Source: Cryobacterium soli
GTDB taxonomy: Bacteria > Actinomycetota > Actinomycetes > Actinomycetales > Microbacteriaceae
Reading direction: 5' to 3'
DNA length: 64,000 bases
Assembly: GCF_003611035.1 (NCBI RefSeq)
Contig: NZ_CP030033.1
Location: 124,001 to 188,000, forward strand
How positions within the stretch are numbered: the first letter of the stretch is position 1; each line of letters opens with the position of its first letter. Below are positions 16,943 through 25,268 of this stretch, in pieces. The position numbers and the translations under genes are program-made. The notes under the pieces were generated by a model. The model did not search any database. It saw only the letters and a list, made by a program, of their open reading frames with translations, and had not been told where the DNA came from.

Positions 16943-18177
16943 CGGGTGAGTCCCATCTCTTCTGTCGCGACTGTTTCACGTGTGGTGCCTGACTTTGACG
17001 TCGCGCCTGAATCATCCGGCACGTCGATCGGGAGTCCGTGGCGGCGGTCGCCGAGCAGCCTCCGCGCGTTGTCGGCTTCGGCAGCAACCGAGAACGGATG
17101 CCGATAGGCCGCCACGGCGGTCTCTATCTCTTCACCGATTAGGTGCGCATTGATGGCAGCGGCCACGGAGATTCCCGCGGCGGCGGCGACCATCACCTGT
17201 GCCATGGGGTTGGTGGCGTTTCCCGCCGTCCAGAGACCGGGCACCACGCGGCCGCCGCTGCGCACCCGTCCGGTCTCGTCCGAGTCGAGGTGGGTGCCGA
17301 CGCCGAGCGGATGCGCCGTGGCCTGCACCCCCAGACCGTCGAGGAACCCGGCACGGGCGTTGAGGCCCGTAGCAACGACGAGGGCCTGAATCGGTATCGA
17401 GTGCCCACTGGCCAAACGGACCCCGGTCAGGGCGTCATCGGTCACCTCCAGGGCGTCCACCGGTCCGATCGCCACCCCGATTCCGCGAGCCGCAAGCTGC
17501 TCCCACTCGGCTTCCGTCGGCCCATGATCGGTGGAGAGGTCCCCGGCGGCGTCGAGCATCTCGGTGTGGAGGAACAGGGTGACGTTGTCGCTCCACTGGC
17601 GGAACAGGAGCGCCTGGTGTACGGACCTGGGGCTGGTGCCCAGGATGCCGATGGCCTGATCCCGGACCTCCCAGCCGTGGCAGTAGGGGCAGTGCAGCAC
17701 ATCGATGCCCCAACGTTCGTGCAGGCCGGGCACCTCGGGCAGGGCATCGATGAGCCCGGTTGCGACCAGGAGGCGGCGCCCGGTCGCCCGGGTGCCGTCC
17801 TCGAGCACGACCTCCAGGCCGGCGTCGGTGCGCCGGGCTTCAGCGGCCCGACCGCTGAGGAACCGCGCACCATAGGACTGCGCCTCGGCGCGACCGAGGC
17901 GCACCAACTCAGCAGGGCTGAGCCCGTCCCGGGTGAGGAAGCCGTGCACGCCCTGAGCGGGTGCGTTGCGTGGTTCACCGGCATCGATGACGAGCACAGA
18001 GCGGCGGGCGCGGACCAGCACCACAGCGGCGCTGAGGCCAGCAGCGCCCCCGCCGACGATCACGACGTCGTAGACCTTCGTGTGCTCTGAACCGGCCGCC
18101 GCCGGGTCTGGCAGGGCAGGATTGGCGGCGTGGGGGGAGGTGTCGGGGGAGGCTTGTGCGCGTTCAGGTCTGGTCAT
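16939..18177 (-). CDS. Thioredoxin reductase-like FAD/NAD(P)H oxidoreductase
   Basis: 412 residues. After a ~35-residue disordered N-terminus comes the FAD-binding motif VVIVGGGAAGLSAA. A redox CxxC occurs in HCPYCHGWEV at about 165-175, and the FAD-closing block is VPGLWTAGNATN. A substitute for the usual thioredoxin reductase CATC is thus CPYC, as in a wide actinobacterial subfamily of unassigned substrate. The C-terminus extends ~50 residues past the last FAD motif. It is coupled by ATGA to a methyltransferase gene, suggesting joint action on one small molecule (inference). Confidence 0.85.
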   Translation of the reverse strand: MTRPERAQASPDTSPHAANPALPDPAAAGSEHTKVYDVVIVGGGAAGLSAAVVLVRARRSVLVIDAGEPRNAPAQGVHGFLTRDGLSPAELVRLGRAEAQSYGARFLSGRAAEARRTDAGLEVVLEDGTRATGRRLLVATGLIDALPEVPGLHERWGIDVLHCPYCHGWEVRDQAIGILGTSPRSVHQALLFRQWSDNVTLFLHTEMLDAAGDLSTDHGPTEAEWEQLAARGIGVAIGPVDALEVTDDALTGVRLASGHSIPIQALVVATGLNARAGFLDGLGVQATAHPLGVGTHLDSDETGRVRSGGRVVPGLWTAGNATNPMAQVMVAAAAGISVAAAINAHLIGEEIETAVAAYRHPFSVAAEADNARRLLGDRRHGLPIDVPDDSGATSKSGTTRETVATEEMGLTR

Positions 18178-18300
18178 AGGACCATGTTGGGATGCTGGCG
18201 AGCAGATGACAAACGGAATTGCCGATCCGGCAAGTTGACGCGAGCGTCGAGGCGTTGGAGCCGGCTGCGTGACCAGTTGTGGAGGTGGAGTGGTGTCTGG

Positions 18301-18591
18301 TCAGCCGATCTCCACGAAGTGCCGCACCTCGGGGAACGGCTCGTAGAACGGGTGCAGGAGCGCCTTCCAACGGGTGTACTCGGGGGACCCACGGAAGCCT
18401 TCGGTGTGGTCCTCCAGCCGGTCCCAATCCACGAGGAGCAGGAAAGACGTCGGGCACTCCACAGACCTCGACAGGCTGAGCGCCCGGAATCCGGGCATCG
18501 ACTCGATGAGTGGCCGTGCTGTGCGGAATGCCAGCAGGAATTCCGCCTCGCGGCCGGCCAGTACGGGAAGCACAGCGTGTTCTCTGATCAT
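18301..18591 (-). CDS. ABM-domain (antibiotic biosynthesis monooxygenase-like) protein
   Basis: 96 residues with the small ferredoxin-like ABM fold: the N-terminal VLPVLAGREAEF strand-helix, the SLSRSVECPTSFLLLVDWD beta core and the C-terminal FEPFPEVRHFVEIG-like strand. Members act as cofactor-free monooxygenases or merely bind small molecules; no specific activity can be assigned. It ends 123 bases upstream of the flavoprotein gene on the same strand; that gap shows no other gene. Confidence 0.8.
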   Translation of the reverse strand: MIREHAVLPVLAGREAEFLLAFRTARPLIESMPGFRALSLSRSVECPTSFLLLVDWDRLEDHTEGFRGSPEYTRWKALLHPFYEPFPEVRHFVEIG

Positions 18592-18770
18592 CCGTCGAGA
18601 CTAACGGCCGCCGTCAGGCCGGAGGCAGTCGCCTGAACAGAGCGTCTCCGGAACACGGCGTCTCCGGGGATCGGCGAGTAGCATCGACCGGGTGCGCCCG
18701 GCGACGGGTCGACCCCGAACCCGGCAGCGCGCCCGTCGCCGGATCCCACCGAGACGGGACACCGCTTCAG

Positions 18771-19661
18771 ATGAACACCCCAGCAGCAGCAGCAGCAGGC
18801 GACACCAGGGCGAGCACCGTGCTCGGCGCCGACCACTACTCCGACGAACTCGTCTTCGCCGTGCGGGCGGCGACGGAGGCGGCGGCGCACGCAGCCGGGG
18901 CCTGGTTCGGACGTGGGGACAAGAACGCGGCCGATGCGGCAGCCGTCGCAGCGATGCGTGAGGTTCTCCTCCCGGCCCCCTTCGCCGGAGTCGTCGTGAT
19001 CGGCGAGGGCGAAAAAGACGAAGCTCCGATGCTGGCCAATGGCGAAGAACTCGGATCCGGCCGGGGACCGGCTTGCGACATCGCCGTCGACCCGCTCGAC
19101 GGCACCCGGTTGGTGCAGGAGGGCCTGCCCGGGTCGGTGAGCGTGATCGCCCTGGCCCCGCGTGGCACCCTCTTCGACCCCACTGATGTCTTCTATATGG
19201 ACAAACTGATCTCCTCGGCGGCGGCGCGCGGAGTGTTGGACCTGAGAGCGAGCCCGGCAGACAACGTCGTGCGCTTGGCAGCAGCCCTGGGAAAGCCGGT
19301 GCACGACATCACCGTGGCCGTCCTCGACAAGCCGCGGCATCGAGCGCTGATCGCCGAGCTGCGGATGGTGGGCGCCTGCGTCCGGCTCGCGGGGGAGGGG
19401 GACGTGTCTACGGCGGTCACCGCGGCAACGCCCGGCAGTGACATCGACATCGTGATGGGTATCGGGGGAACACCCGAGGGCGTGCTGACGGCCTGCGCCG
19501 TCCGGGCGCTGGGCGGGTTCATGGAGGGCCGACTGGCACCCCAAGGCGACGTACAGGTGCGCACCGCGCTGGCCGCTGGCCACGACCTGACGCGGGTTCT
19601 CTCGCTCGACGACCTGGTTTCCACCGACCGAGTGCTCTTCGCATCCTCGCCGATCCGGTAG
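18771..19661 (+). CDS. Class II fructose-1,6-bisphosphatase-like protein (GlpX family), C-terminally short
   Basis: 296 residues. The metal-binding blocks VIGEGEKDEAPML and AVDPLDGTRL and the GIGGTPEG motif are intact. Canonical actinobacterial GlpX continues after the DLVxxxxVFFxATG block for about 50 more residues with a THSxVMRS segment; here that block degenerates to LFASSPIR and then stops. No reading-frame change in the next 100 bases restores a convincing tail. It may be an inositol-phosphatase-like paralogue, or it may be damaged. A CAG run encodes the N-terminal poly-alanine. The ribosome binding site is weak. The gene symbol is withheld for this reason. Confidence 0.75.
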   Translation: MNTPAAAAAGDTRASTVLGADHYSDELVFAVRAATEAAAHAAGAWFGRGDKNAADAAAVAAMREVLLPAPFAGVVVIGEGEKDEAPMLANGEELGSGRGPACDIAVDPLDGTRLVQEGLPGSVSVIALAPRGTLFDPTDVFYMDKLISSAAARGVLDLRASPADNVVRLAAALGKPVHDITVAVLDKPRHRALIAELRMVGACVRLAGEGDVSTAVTAATPGSDIDIVMGIGGTPEGVLTACAVRALGGFMEGRLAPQGDVQVRTALAAGHDLTRVLSLDDLVSTDRVLFASSPIR

Positions 19662-19721
19662 ACAGCCGCTCCGGGGCGGTGGCCGTCCAGAGCCATCATG
19701 GACACAGGGCGGCTTGGGCAC

Positions 19722-19745
19722 AAAAAAACCCCGCCGGGAGCGGGG
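19722..19745 (-). terminator. Intrinsic terminator of tRNA-Val(CAC)
   Basis: Read on the minus strand: CCCCG, a short GC stem-loop, CGGGG and then seven T. It lies just past the 3' end of the minus-strand tRNA-Val gene. Confidence 0.85.
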
Positions 19746-19752
19746 AATTCTG

Positions 19753-19825
19753 TGGGCGATGCGGGACTCGAACCCACGACCTCTTCCGTGTGAAGGAAGC
19801 GCGCTACCAACTGCGCCAATCGCCC
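19753..19825 (-). tRNA. tRNA-Val (anticodon CAC)
   Basis: A full cloverleaf. The acceptor arm is GGGCGAT/ATCGCCC, the anticodon loop is TTCACAC (CAC, reads GTG) and the T-loop is TTCGAGT. CCA is not encoded. It faces away from the plus-strand tRNA cluster and shares its overall sequence with the tRNA-Val(GAC) copies. Confidence 0.95.
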
Positions 19826-19925
19826 GAACCACATTCGAAACCCTCTCGACTGCGACATCTGATACTAGACCAGACCGGGTGCCCAGCGCACATCGAGAGG
19901 CCGCGACACGCGGCATTCGCTCGGT

Positions 19926-19955
19926 TTGAATTCGCGTCGCACTATCGGCTAGAGT
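19926..19955 (+). promoter_or_regulatory. Promoter of the tRNA Gly-Cys-Val cluster
   Basis: A -35 box TTGAAT (19926-19931), an 18-base spacer and a -10 box TAGAGT (19950-19955) lie 30 bases before tRNA-Gly. The -10 box recurs at the same place before the second tRNA copy (20469-20474), but without the -35 box. Confidence 0.6.
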
Positions 19956-19984
19956 CTTCAAAGCACGCAGGAATGCGAGCAGTT

Positions 19985-20056
19985 GCGGATGTGGCGCAGT
20001 GGTAGCGCATCACCTTGCCAAGGTGAGGGTCGCGAGTTCGAATCTCGTCATCCGCT
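19985..20056 (+). tRNA. tRNA-Gly (anticodon GCC), copy 1
   Basis: Acceptor arm GCGGATG/CATCCGC, anticodon loop TTGCCAA (GCC), T-loop TTCGAAT. CCA is not encoded. Identical to copy 2 at 20504. Confidence 0.96.
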
Positions 20057-20062
20057 CGAATT

Positions 20063-20089
20063 GAGTCGGCCGAAAGGCCGACTCTCTTT
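20063..20089 (+). terminator. GAAA-loop hairpin after tRNA-Gly copy 1
   Basis: Perfect nine-base arms GAGTCGGCC and GGCCGACTC around a GAAA tetraloop, then TCTTT. It may be a partial terminator or a processing hairpin, since further tRNAs follow on the same strand. Confidence 0.7.
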
Positions 20090-20139
20090 GGTAGTAACCC
20101 ACGCATGATCGGGTGCTGCAGGCACGGTTTTACAAGCAC

Positions 20140-20213
20140 GGTGGATTGGCCGAGAGGCGAGGCAGCGGCCTGCAAAGCCGTATACACGGGTTCGAATCCC
20201 GTATCCACCTCCA
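20140..20213 (+). tRNA. tRNA-Cys (anticodon GCA), copy 1
   Basis: Acceptor arm GGTGGAT/ATCCACC, anticodon loop CTGCAAA (GCA), discriminator T and encoded CCA (20211-20213). The closing pair of the anticodon stem is G-T here and A-T in copy 2, judged by the two differing bases. Confidence 0.96.
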
Positions 20214-20250
20214 GCCTGAGAAGTACTGATGTCGAGTGCTTGCAGGATCT

Positions 20251-20322
20251 GGGCGATTGGCGCAGCGGTAGCGCGCTTCCCTGACACGGAAGAGGTCACT
20301 GGTTCGATCCCAGTATCGCCCA
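20251..20322 (+). tRNA. tRNA-Val (anticodon GAC), copy 1
   Basis: Acceptor arm GGGCGAT/ATCGCCC, anticodon loop CTGACAC (GAC), T-loop TTCGATC. Identical to copy 2 at 20731. Confidence 0.96.
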
Positions 20323-20348
20323 CACAGAGTCTCATAATGAAAAGAAAA

Positions 20349-20373
20349 CCCCCGGTAAACCCGGGGGTTTTTT
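20349..20373 (+). terminator. Intrinsic terminator after tRNA unit 1
   Basis: CCCCCGG, a TAAAC loop, CCGGGGG and six T, 27 bases after tRNA-Val copy 1. Confidence 0.9.
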
Positions 20374-20503
20374 GTTTTTCCCCCGTAATCACGGGGCAGA
20401 ACGGCTGTTTTGGCCCCCTCCGGAAGCCCTACGACGCGTCATGTGCACACGGGCTCTCCAAGATCGGGTAGAGTCTTCCAAGCACGCAGAAATGCGCGCA
20501 GTT

Positions 20504-20575
20504 GCGGATGTGGCGCAGTGGTAGCGCATCACCTTGCCAAGGTGAGGGTCGCGAGTTCGAATCTCGTCATCCGCT
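20504..20575 (+). tRNA. tRNA-Gly (anticodon GCC), copy 2
   Basis: Identical to copy 1 at 19985. Its -10 box TAGAGT is at 20469-20474, but no -35 box is at the right distance, so it may depend on readthrough or on an altered promoter. Confidence 0.96.
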
Positions 20576-20583
20576 CGAAGTTG

Positions 20584-20607
20584 ATCGGCCGAAAGGCCGA
20601 TTTTCTT
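20584..20607 (+). terminator. GAAA-loop hairpin after tRNA-Gly copy 2
   Basis: Arms ATCGGCC and GGCCGAT around GAAA, then a T-rich run. It is the shorter counterpart of the hairpin at 20063, with compensating base changes. Confidence 0.7.
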
Positions 20608-20631
20608 TGGTGTACACGTTTGACCGAACAC

Positions 20632-20705
20632 GGTGGATTGGCCGAGAGGCGAGGCAACGGCCTGCAAAGCCGTCTACACGGGTTCGAATCCCGTATCCAC
20701 CTCCA
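20632..20705 (+). tRNA. tRNA-Cys (anticodon GCA), copy 2
   Basis: Acceptor arm GGTGGAT/ATCCACC, anticodon loop CTGCAAA, encoded CCA. Differs from copy 1 at two positions around the anticodon stem. Confidence 0.96.
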
Positions 20706-20730
20706 GACCGCGAGATTTCTTAGCGGGCCT

Positions 20731-20802
20731 GGGCGATTGGCGCAGCGGTAGCGCGCTTCCCTGACACGGAAGAGGTCACTGGTTCGATCCCAGTATCGCC
20801 CA
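20731..20802 (+). tRNA. tRNA-Val (anticodon GAC), copy 2
   Basis: Identical to copy 1 at 20251. Last gene of the duplicated cluster, followed directly by a terminator. Confidence 0.96.
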
Positions 20803-20810
20803 CACTCACA

Positions 20811-20836
20811 CCCCCGCTCGCAGCGGGGGTTTCGTG
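20811..20836 (+). terminator. Intrinsic terminator after tRNA unit 2
   Basis: CCCCCGCT, a CGC loop, AGCGGGGG and a T-rich tail. The 110 bases between it and the end of the crystallin-like gene show no further feature. Confidence 0.85.
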
Positions 20837-20946
20837 TTTAACGGCCTGCACGGTTTGTGCGATCCCAGGAGTTGTGTGCGGTCGCAGAAGTCCCGCGCGG
20901 TGGGAGCTGCGCACGCCACACCGAGGCGATCAGTAGGTCGAGGTGC

Positions 20947-21591
20947 TCAATGCACGCTCCAGGAACTCGCCTGATCGTTCATTCCGCCCAGCCCGCTCGC
21001 GTTGGTGGCGTACCCCGTGGAGGAGCCGGTGTAGTTCTCGTTGGCGAAGAGCGCCGTGGTGCACCCGTTGTAACTGCGGTAGGACGACGCACGGTCATTC
21101 CAGCCGAGTGAACCGAGGCTCGTGAAACCCCACCCGCACCCGCTCGAGATCGACAAGGCATACGAGCCGCCTCCGTACCCGCTGTTGTCGTAGATCACCG
21201 AGATCACGGTGGACGCGACGAGCGCCGTGCCGCCGGTGCCCGCGCCGGCGCTGGCCTGTCGCGCCGATTCCGGCAGCGACCCGGGAATGGCACCGTCGGG
21301 TGCCTTCAAGAGCACTCCGCGTTCGCGGGCCACGGCGGCGACGAGATCGACGCCCCGGTCCACACATAGGCTGGCGCCGGTGCCGAGGTCGGCCCAGCAG
21401 GAGTAGTCCGCGTTCGGCAGGCTCGCAGCGCTGGCCGGGCTCGCGGCGCCCGCGTAGGCGACCGCCAAGGCGAGTGCCACGACCGCCAGGCCTGCTTGTG
21501 CTCGCCGGCCGGCGCTCCGGGGCGAGTCGCCGCCGCGTGCCCCGGTGACGTGCCCGAACGGCCCGAAACGGGTCGCAGTGTGATTGTCCAT
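20947..21591 (-). CDS. Secreted peptidase inhibitor I36/crystallin-fold protein
   Basis: 214 residues from the ATG at 21591, chosen because AAGGAG lies six bases upstream. A long signal peptide with an RRAQAGLAVVALALAVAYA core ends near SPASAAS, so the protein is probably exported. The C-terminal ~90 residues (YDNSGYGGGSYAL to NDQASSWSVH) form a Greek-key, beta/gamma-crystallin-like repeat with two Cys, as in peptidase inhibitor family I36. The middle (about 55-125) is unassigned. Its 5' end faces the divergent sigma-factor gene across ~250 bases. Confidence 0.75.
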   Translation of the reverse strand: MDNHTATRFGPFGHVTGARGGDSPRSAGRRAQAGLAVVALALAVAYAGAASPASAASLPNADYSCWADLGTGASLCVDRGVDLVAAVARERGVLLKAPDGAIPGSLPESARQASAGAGTGGTALVASTVISVIYDNSGYGGGSYALSISSGCGWGFTSLGSLGWNDRASSYRSYNGCTTALFANENYTGSSTGYATNASGLGGMNDQASSWSVH

Positions 21592-21838
21592 CAGGTGCTC
21601 CTTGCCTTCAAGGCGCCCTCGGCGGGCGACGACGCGCTCACTCAACACGTCGCCGGCAGACGCCGTCAAGACATTTCGGGCGGATCGACCCGAACTGGGG
21701 TGGGACGATCATGGTGCACACTCGCGACGCTGAGACGATGGGGCGGGCCGCGGACACTACCGGTTAAGGGGCCGCGGTGTAGCGGCACACGCGGGGGATC
21801 GGCGTGACGAGAAGTGTGGCGAGAAGGAGGGGGATCAG

Positions 21839-22495
21839 GTGGGGGACCAGGTGAGTGAGCAGGCCGGTACCGTCGCGGACTCAGAACCGTCGCCCCACTC
21901 TGACCTGCCTGCGCCCGGGACATCGAGCTCCAGGTCCGACGTCATTCTGTTCGCGCGCGTGCAACACGGCGACCGTCGCGCGTTCCAGGAGTTGTTCCGG
22001 CGCCACCAGCGCGCCGTCTATTGGGCAGCATTCTCGGTGCTGCGTTCTCGGCCAGACTCCGAGGAGGCCCTCCAGGACGCGTTCCTGACCCTGTGGAACA
22101 AACGACTCGGTGTGGACCTTGTGGGGGAATCGGTGTTGCCCTGGCTAGTCACGACCGCCAGGTACGTCGCACTGAACCGGCGCCGCGCGGAGATACGCCG
22201 GCCACGGGACAGCCTCGACGACCGTGCCGAGCTGGCCGATCCCGCGCCCTCACCGGAGAGTGCGGCAATAGCGGACGAGGCTCGACGGCACATCCAGGAG
22301 ATCATGGCTGCGCTACCGGAGGTAGACCGCCGGATCCTCGAGCTGTGCCTGCTGGACGACCTCAGTTACGGGCAGGCCGCCCACCGTCTGGGGATCACCC
22401 ACGCCACCCTCCGCAACCGACTTTCCCGACTCAAAGTGCGTCTACGCGCTGAACTCACCCTGTTGAAAGGAGAACCGCACCATGCTGCCCAGTAA
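21839..22495 (+). CDS. ECF-type RNA polymerase sigma factor
   Basis: 218 residues starting at GTG with AAGGAGG nine bases upstream. Sigma region 2 spans LFARVQHGDRRAFQELFRRH to EEALQDAFLTLW, and region 4 spans LPEVDRRILELCLLDDLSYG to LSRLKVRLRAEL, with a short linker. No extra C-terminal domain. The downstream gene overlaps its 3' end by 14 bases, the usual place for a controlling partner. The stimulus is unknown. Confidence 0.88.
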   Translation: MGDQVSEQAGTVADSEPSPHSDLPAPGTSSSRSDVILFARVQHGDRRAFQELFRRHQRAVYWAAFSVLRSRPDSEEALQDAFLTLWNKRLGVDLVGESVLPWLVTTARYVALNRRRAEIRRPRDSLDDRAELADPAPSPESAAIADEARRHIQEIMAALPEVDRRILELCLLDDLSYGQAAHRLGITHATLRNRLSRLKVRLRAELTLLKGEPHHAAQ

Positions 22496-23087
22496 CCTGC
22501 TCACGCCTACCGACCACGACTTTGCTCGAATCGAGGAACGGCTCCTCCAGACCATCGATGCCCAGCAGACCCACCAGATGAACCGGCATCGTGCCGTCGC
22601 GCTGGCCTCGGCGGTCGTGCTCCTCGCGGGCGGGGGAGCCACCGCCTGGGTCACACTGGCCACGCCCGAACTCCGCGCCACCTCGGCATACTGCTATTCC
22701 GCGGCGAGTACGGACTCCGCCTTCACCCAGGTCGGGACCCCCAGCGATCAGATCGCACCTGACGGCACCGTCACCCCTGTCTCACGAGAACCCGATCCGG
22801 CGGATGCGGCGTTGTCGAACTGCGCTGCCGTCTGGGCGATCGACTTCTTCGGCGGCGGACGCCCGCTCCAGGAGGCCCGGAGCGACGGCGCACTGGACGA
22901 CGGCGCAGTGGACGAAGGCAGTGCCGGCGCCGACACCCGTCCGGCCTTCGCCGTGCCGCCCTTGCTGGCCTGCCTGCGCCCGGATGGCGTGCTCGCAGTC
23001 TTCCCCGCTGCCGCCACCGACCCGAATTCGAACGACCCGGACGCCTTCTGCACGGCCCTGAACCTCCAACCGCCCTACCTGCCCTGA
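22482..23087 (+). CDS. Membrane-anchored, sigma-linked protein with extracellular cysteines
   Basis: 201 residues. A ~37-residue cytoplasmic segment is followed by one transmembrane helix (about 38-60) and an outer domain with four Cys: YCYS, SNCAA, LACLR, FCTAL. The outer part is Asp/Ala-rich. AAAGGAG precedes the ATG. The overlap with the ECF gene and the topology suggest an anti-sigma-like partner, but no zinc-binding ZAS motif (HxxxCxxC) is in the short cytoplasmic part, so it may instead be a target or sensor. No family recognised. Confidence 0.65.
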   Translation: MLPSNLLTPTDHDFARIEERLLQTIDAQQTHQMNRHRAVALASAVVLLAGGGATAWVTLATPELRATSAYCYSAASTDSAFTQVGTPSDQIAPDGTVTPVSREPDPADAALSNCAAVWAIDFFGGGRPLQEARSDGALDDGAVDEGSAGADTRPAFAVPPLLACLRPDGVLAVFPAAATDPNSNDPDAFCTALNLQPPYLP

Positions 23088-23232
23088 TCACCGCGAACCC
23101 GCCTGGTCGCACGTCCCCCTCGCAAATCTGGTTCCCCCGGGCGGGCGCGCGGGTATGCCTCGCACGCTCCGTCACCGCGCGCACTCCCGCCCGCTAAAGT
23201 TGAATGATTCGTAATTCAAGGGAGCTATACAC

Positions 23233-25266
23233 GTGGTTGACGGTTTCGAGCTATTCACCGACCGATCCGTTGTCGCCATGCGCGTCAACGGTGTCCTCAC
23301 GGACCTCGCCGCACAGGTGACCGCGACGGATGACGTCACCCCGGTCACCATCGATTCTCCCGACGGCCTGAGCATCCTGCGCCACTCCGCCGCTCACGTC
23401 CTCGCCCAGGCCGTGCAGACCGTCAACCCGGCGGCGCGCCTGGGCATCGGCCCGCCCGTCACCGACGGCTTCTACTACGACTTCGACGTGGCCGAGCCAT
23501 TCACCCCCGAGGACATCAAGTCCCTCGAGAAGGCCATGGACCGCATCATCCGCCAGGGCCAGCGCTTCGTGCGCCGTGTCGTCACCGACGACGAGGCCCG
23601 CGCAGAGCTCGCCGCTGAGCCGTACAAGCTCGAGCTGATCGGTCTCAAGGGGGTCTCAACAAGCTCGACCACCGAGACCGGAGACAACGAGTCCGTCGAG
23701 GTGGGCGGCGCCGAGCTGACCATCTACGACAACGTCGACCCGAAGACCGGCGAAACAGTCTGGAAAGACCTCTGCCGCGGCCCGCACCTGCCGAACACCC
23801 GCATGATCGGCAACGGCTATTCGCTCACCCGGCTGGCCGCCGCCTACTGGCGCGGCTCGGAGAAGAACCCGCAGCTGCAGCGCATCTACGGCACCGCGTG
23901 GCCCACCAAGGACGAACTGCGCGCGTACCAGGCCCGCCTGGCCGAGGCTGCCAAGCGTGACCACCGCAAGCTGGGCCAGGAGCTGGACCTGTTCTCGTTC
24001 CCCGAGGAAATCGGCTCCGGGCTCGCTGTCTTCCACCCCAAGGGCGGCATCATCCGCGCCGAGATCGAGAACTACATGCGTGAGCGCCTGCTCGCCAACG
24101 GTTACGACCTCGTCAACACCCCGCACATCACCAAGGGGCACCTCTTCGAGACCAGCCAGCACCTCAACTGGTACCGCGACGGCATGTTCCCGCCCATGCA
24201 CCTCGACGAAGAGGTCGACGCCGAGGGCAACGTCACCCGTCAGGGCCAGGACTACTACCTCAAGCCCATGAACTGCCCGATGCACAACCTGATCTTCAAG
24301 GCCCGGGGCCGAAGCTACCGCGAGCTCCCGTTGCGCCTGGCGGAATTCGGCACCGTCTACCGCTACGAGAAGAGCGGCACGCTGCAGGGCCTGACCCGCG
24401 TGCGGGGCCTCACCCAGGACGACGCGCACATCTATGTCACCCAGGACCAGGTCAGGGCCGAGGTCGCCAGCCAGCTCGAGTTCGTCTTCGAGACCCTCCG
24501 CGGCTACGGCCTCACCGACTTCTACCTGGAGCTGTCCACCCGCGACCCCAAGAAATCCGTCGGCACCGACGAGCAGTGGGAGGCCGCAACCGACACGCTG
24601 CGCCAGGTGGGACTGGACTCGGGTCTGGAACTGGTTGCCGACCCAGGCGGAGCGGCGTTCTACGGTCCGAAGATCTCGGTGCAGGCCCGCGACGCGATCG
24701 GCCGCACCTGGCAGCTGTCCACCGTTCAGCTCGACTTCAACCAGCCGGAGCTGTTCGGACTGGAGTACACGGCGCCCGACGGCTCCCGTCAGCAGCCCGT
24801 CATGATCCACCGTGCCCTGCTCGGATCCATCGAACGTTTCTTCGCCATCCTGCTCGAGCACTACGCGGGCGCGTTCCCGGTCTGGCTCTCGCCGGTGCAG
24901 GTCATCGGGATCCCTGTGTCCGAGCAGTACGAGGACTACCTCTGGGAGGTCCTGGCCACGCTCAAGACCGCCGGGGTGCGCGTCGAGCTCGACTCCTCGA
25001 GCGACCGGATGCAGAAGAAGATCCGCAACGCCACCCTGCAGCGGATCCCGTTCCAGCTCATCGTGGGTGAAGAGGATCGTGCCAACAACGCGGTCAGCTT
25101 CCGGTTCCGCGACGGGACCCAGGAAAATGGTGTGCCCGTCGACGACGCTGTCCGCCGGATCATCGCGTCTATCAGGACCCGTGCCCAGGTTCTCGGCGAT
25201 GCCGACTTCACCGAGGCGGACGCCTCGCTCGCAGCGGTCGGCGCCACCGCCACGGAACTGGCCTGA
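23233..25266 (+). CDS. thrS: Threonyl-tRNA synthetase
   Basis: 677 residues, GTG start after GGGAG. The N-terminal TGS-like part is followed by the editing domain ([11 protein letters not shown], with DLCRGPHLP later), then the class II core. The core has the zinc cysteine in KPMNCPMH, motif 2 in [10 protein letters not shown] and [13 protein letters not shown], and an anticodon-binding C-terminal domain. The editing domain contains an extra loop, about residues 140-158 ([12 protein letters not shown]), encoded by a REP-like element at 23652-23679. It leads a long plus-strand series of genes with HIT and PLP-synthesis genes. Confidence 0.96.
   Translation: MVDGFELFTDRSVVAMRVNGVLTDLAAQVTATDDVTPVTIDSPDGLSILRHSAAHVLAQAVQTVNPAARLGIGPPVTDGFYYDFDVAEPFTPEDIKSLEKAMDRIIRQGQRFVRRVVTDDEARAELAAEPYKLELIGLKGVSTSSTTETGDNESVEVGGAELTIYDNVDPKTGETVWKDLCRGPHLPNTRMIGNGYSLTRLAAAYWRGSEKNPQLQRIYGTAWPTKDELRAYQARLAEAAKRDHRKLGQELDLFSFPEEIGSGLAVFHPKGGIIRAEIENYMRERLLANGYDLVNTPHITKGHLFETSQHLNWYRDGMFPPMHLDEEVDAEGNVTRQGQDYYLKPMNCPMHNLIFKARGRSYRELPLRLAEFGTVYRYEKSGTLQGLTRVRGLTQDDAHIYVTQDQVRAEVASQLEFVFETLRGYGLTDFYLELSTRDPKKSVGTDEQWEAATDTLRQVGLDSGLELVADPGGAAFYGPKISVQARDAIGRTWQLSTVQLDFNQPELFGLEYTAPDGSRQQPVMIHRALLGSIERFFAILLEHYAGAFPVWLSPVQVIGIPVSEQYEDYLWEVLATLKTAGVRVELDSSSDRMQKKIRNATLQRIPFQLIVGEEDRANNAVSFRFRDGTQENGVPVDDAVRRIIASIRTRAQVLGDADFTEADASLAAVGATATELA
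23652..23679. repeat. REP-like element inserted in frame in thrS
   Basis: A 28-base element with complementary six-base ends, GGTCTC and GAGACC, around a core containing CAAGCTCGACCACC. Such sequences are widespread short repeats in Microbacteriaceae and related genomes, usually intergenic. Here it is translated as a flexible Ser/Thr-rich loop in the editing domain. A related core is present at 60447 and 60500. Confidence 0.7.
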
Positions 25267-25268
25267 CG

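Larger units (their letters stand above)
19942..20802 (+). repeat. Tandem duplication of a Gly-Cys-Val tRNA block
   Basis: Unit 1 spans about 19942-20322 and unit 2 about 20463-20802. Both hold tRNA-Gly(GCC), a GAAA-loop hairpin, tRNA-Cys(GCA) and tRNA-Val(GAC). Similarity starts upstream of the -10 box and runs through tRNA-Gly and the hairpin; the later spacers differ in length and sequence. The Gly and Val copies are identical; the Cys copies differ at two bases that face each other at the top of the anticodon stem. Confidence 0.85.

Noticed and set aside
23088..23232. T-box riboswitch upstream of thrS
   Set aside because: Only 145 bases, no specifier loop or terminator recognised.
23652..23679. 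Intein or mobile intron in thrS
   Set aside because: Only 28 bases long, with no endonuclease or splicing motifs.
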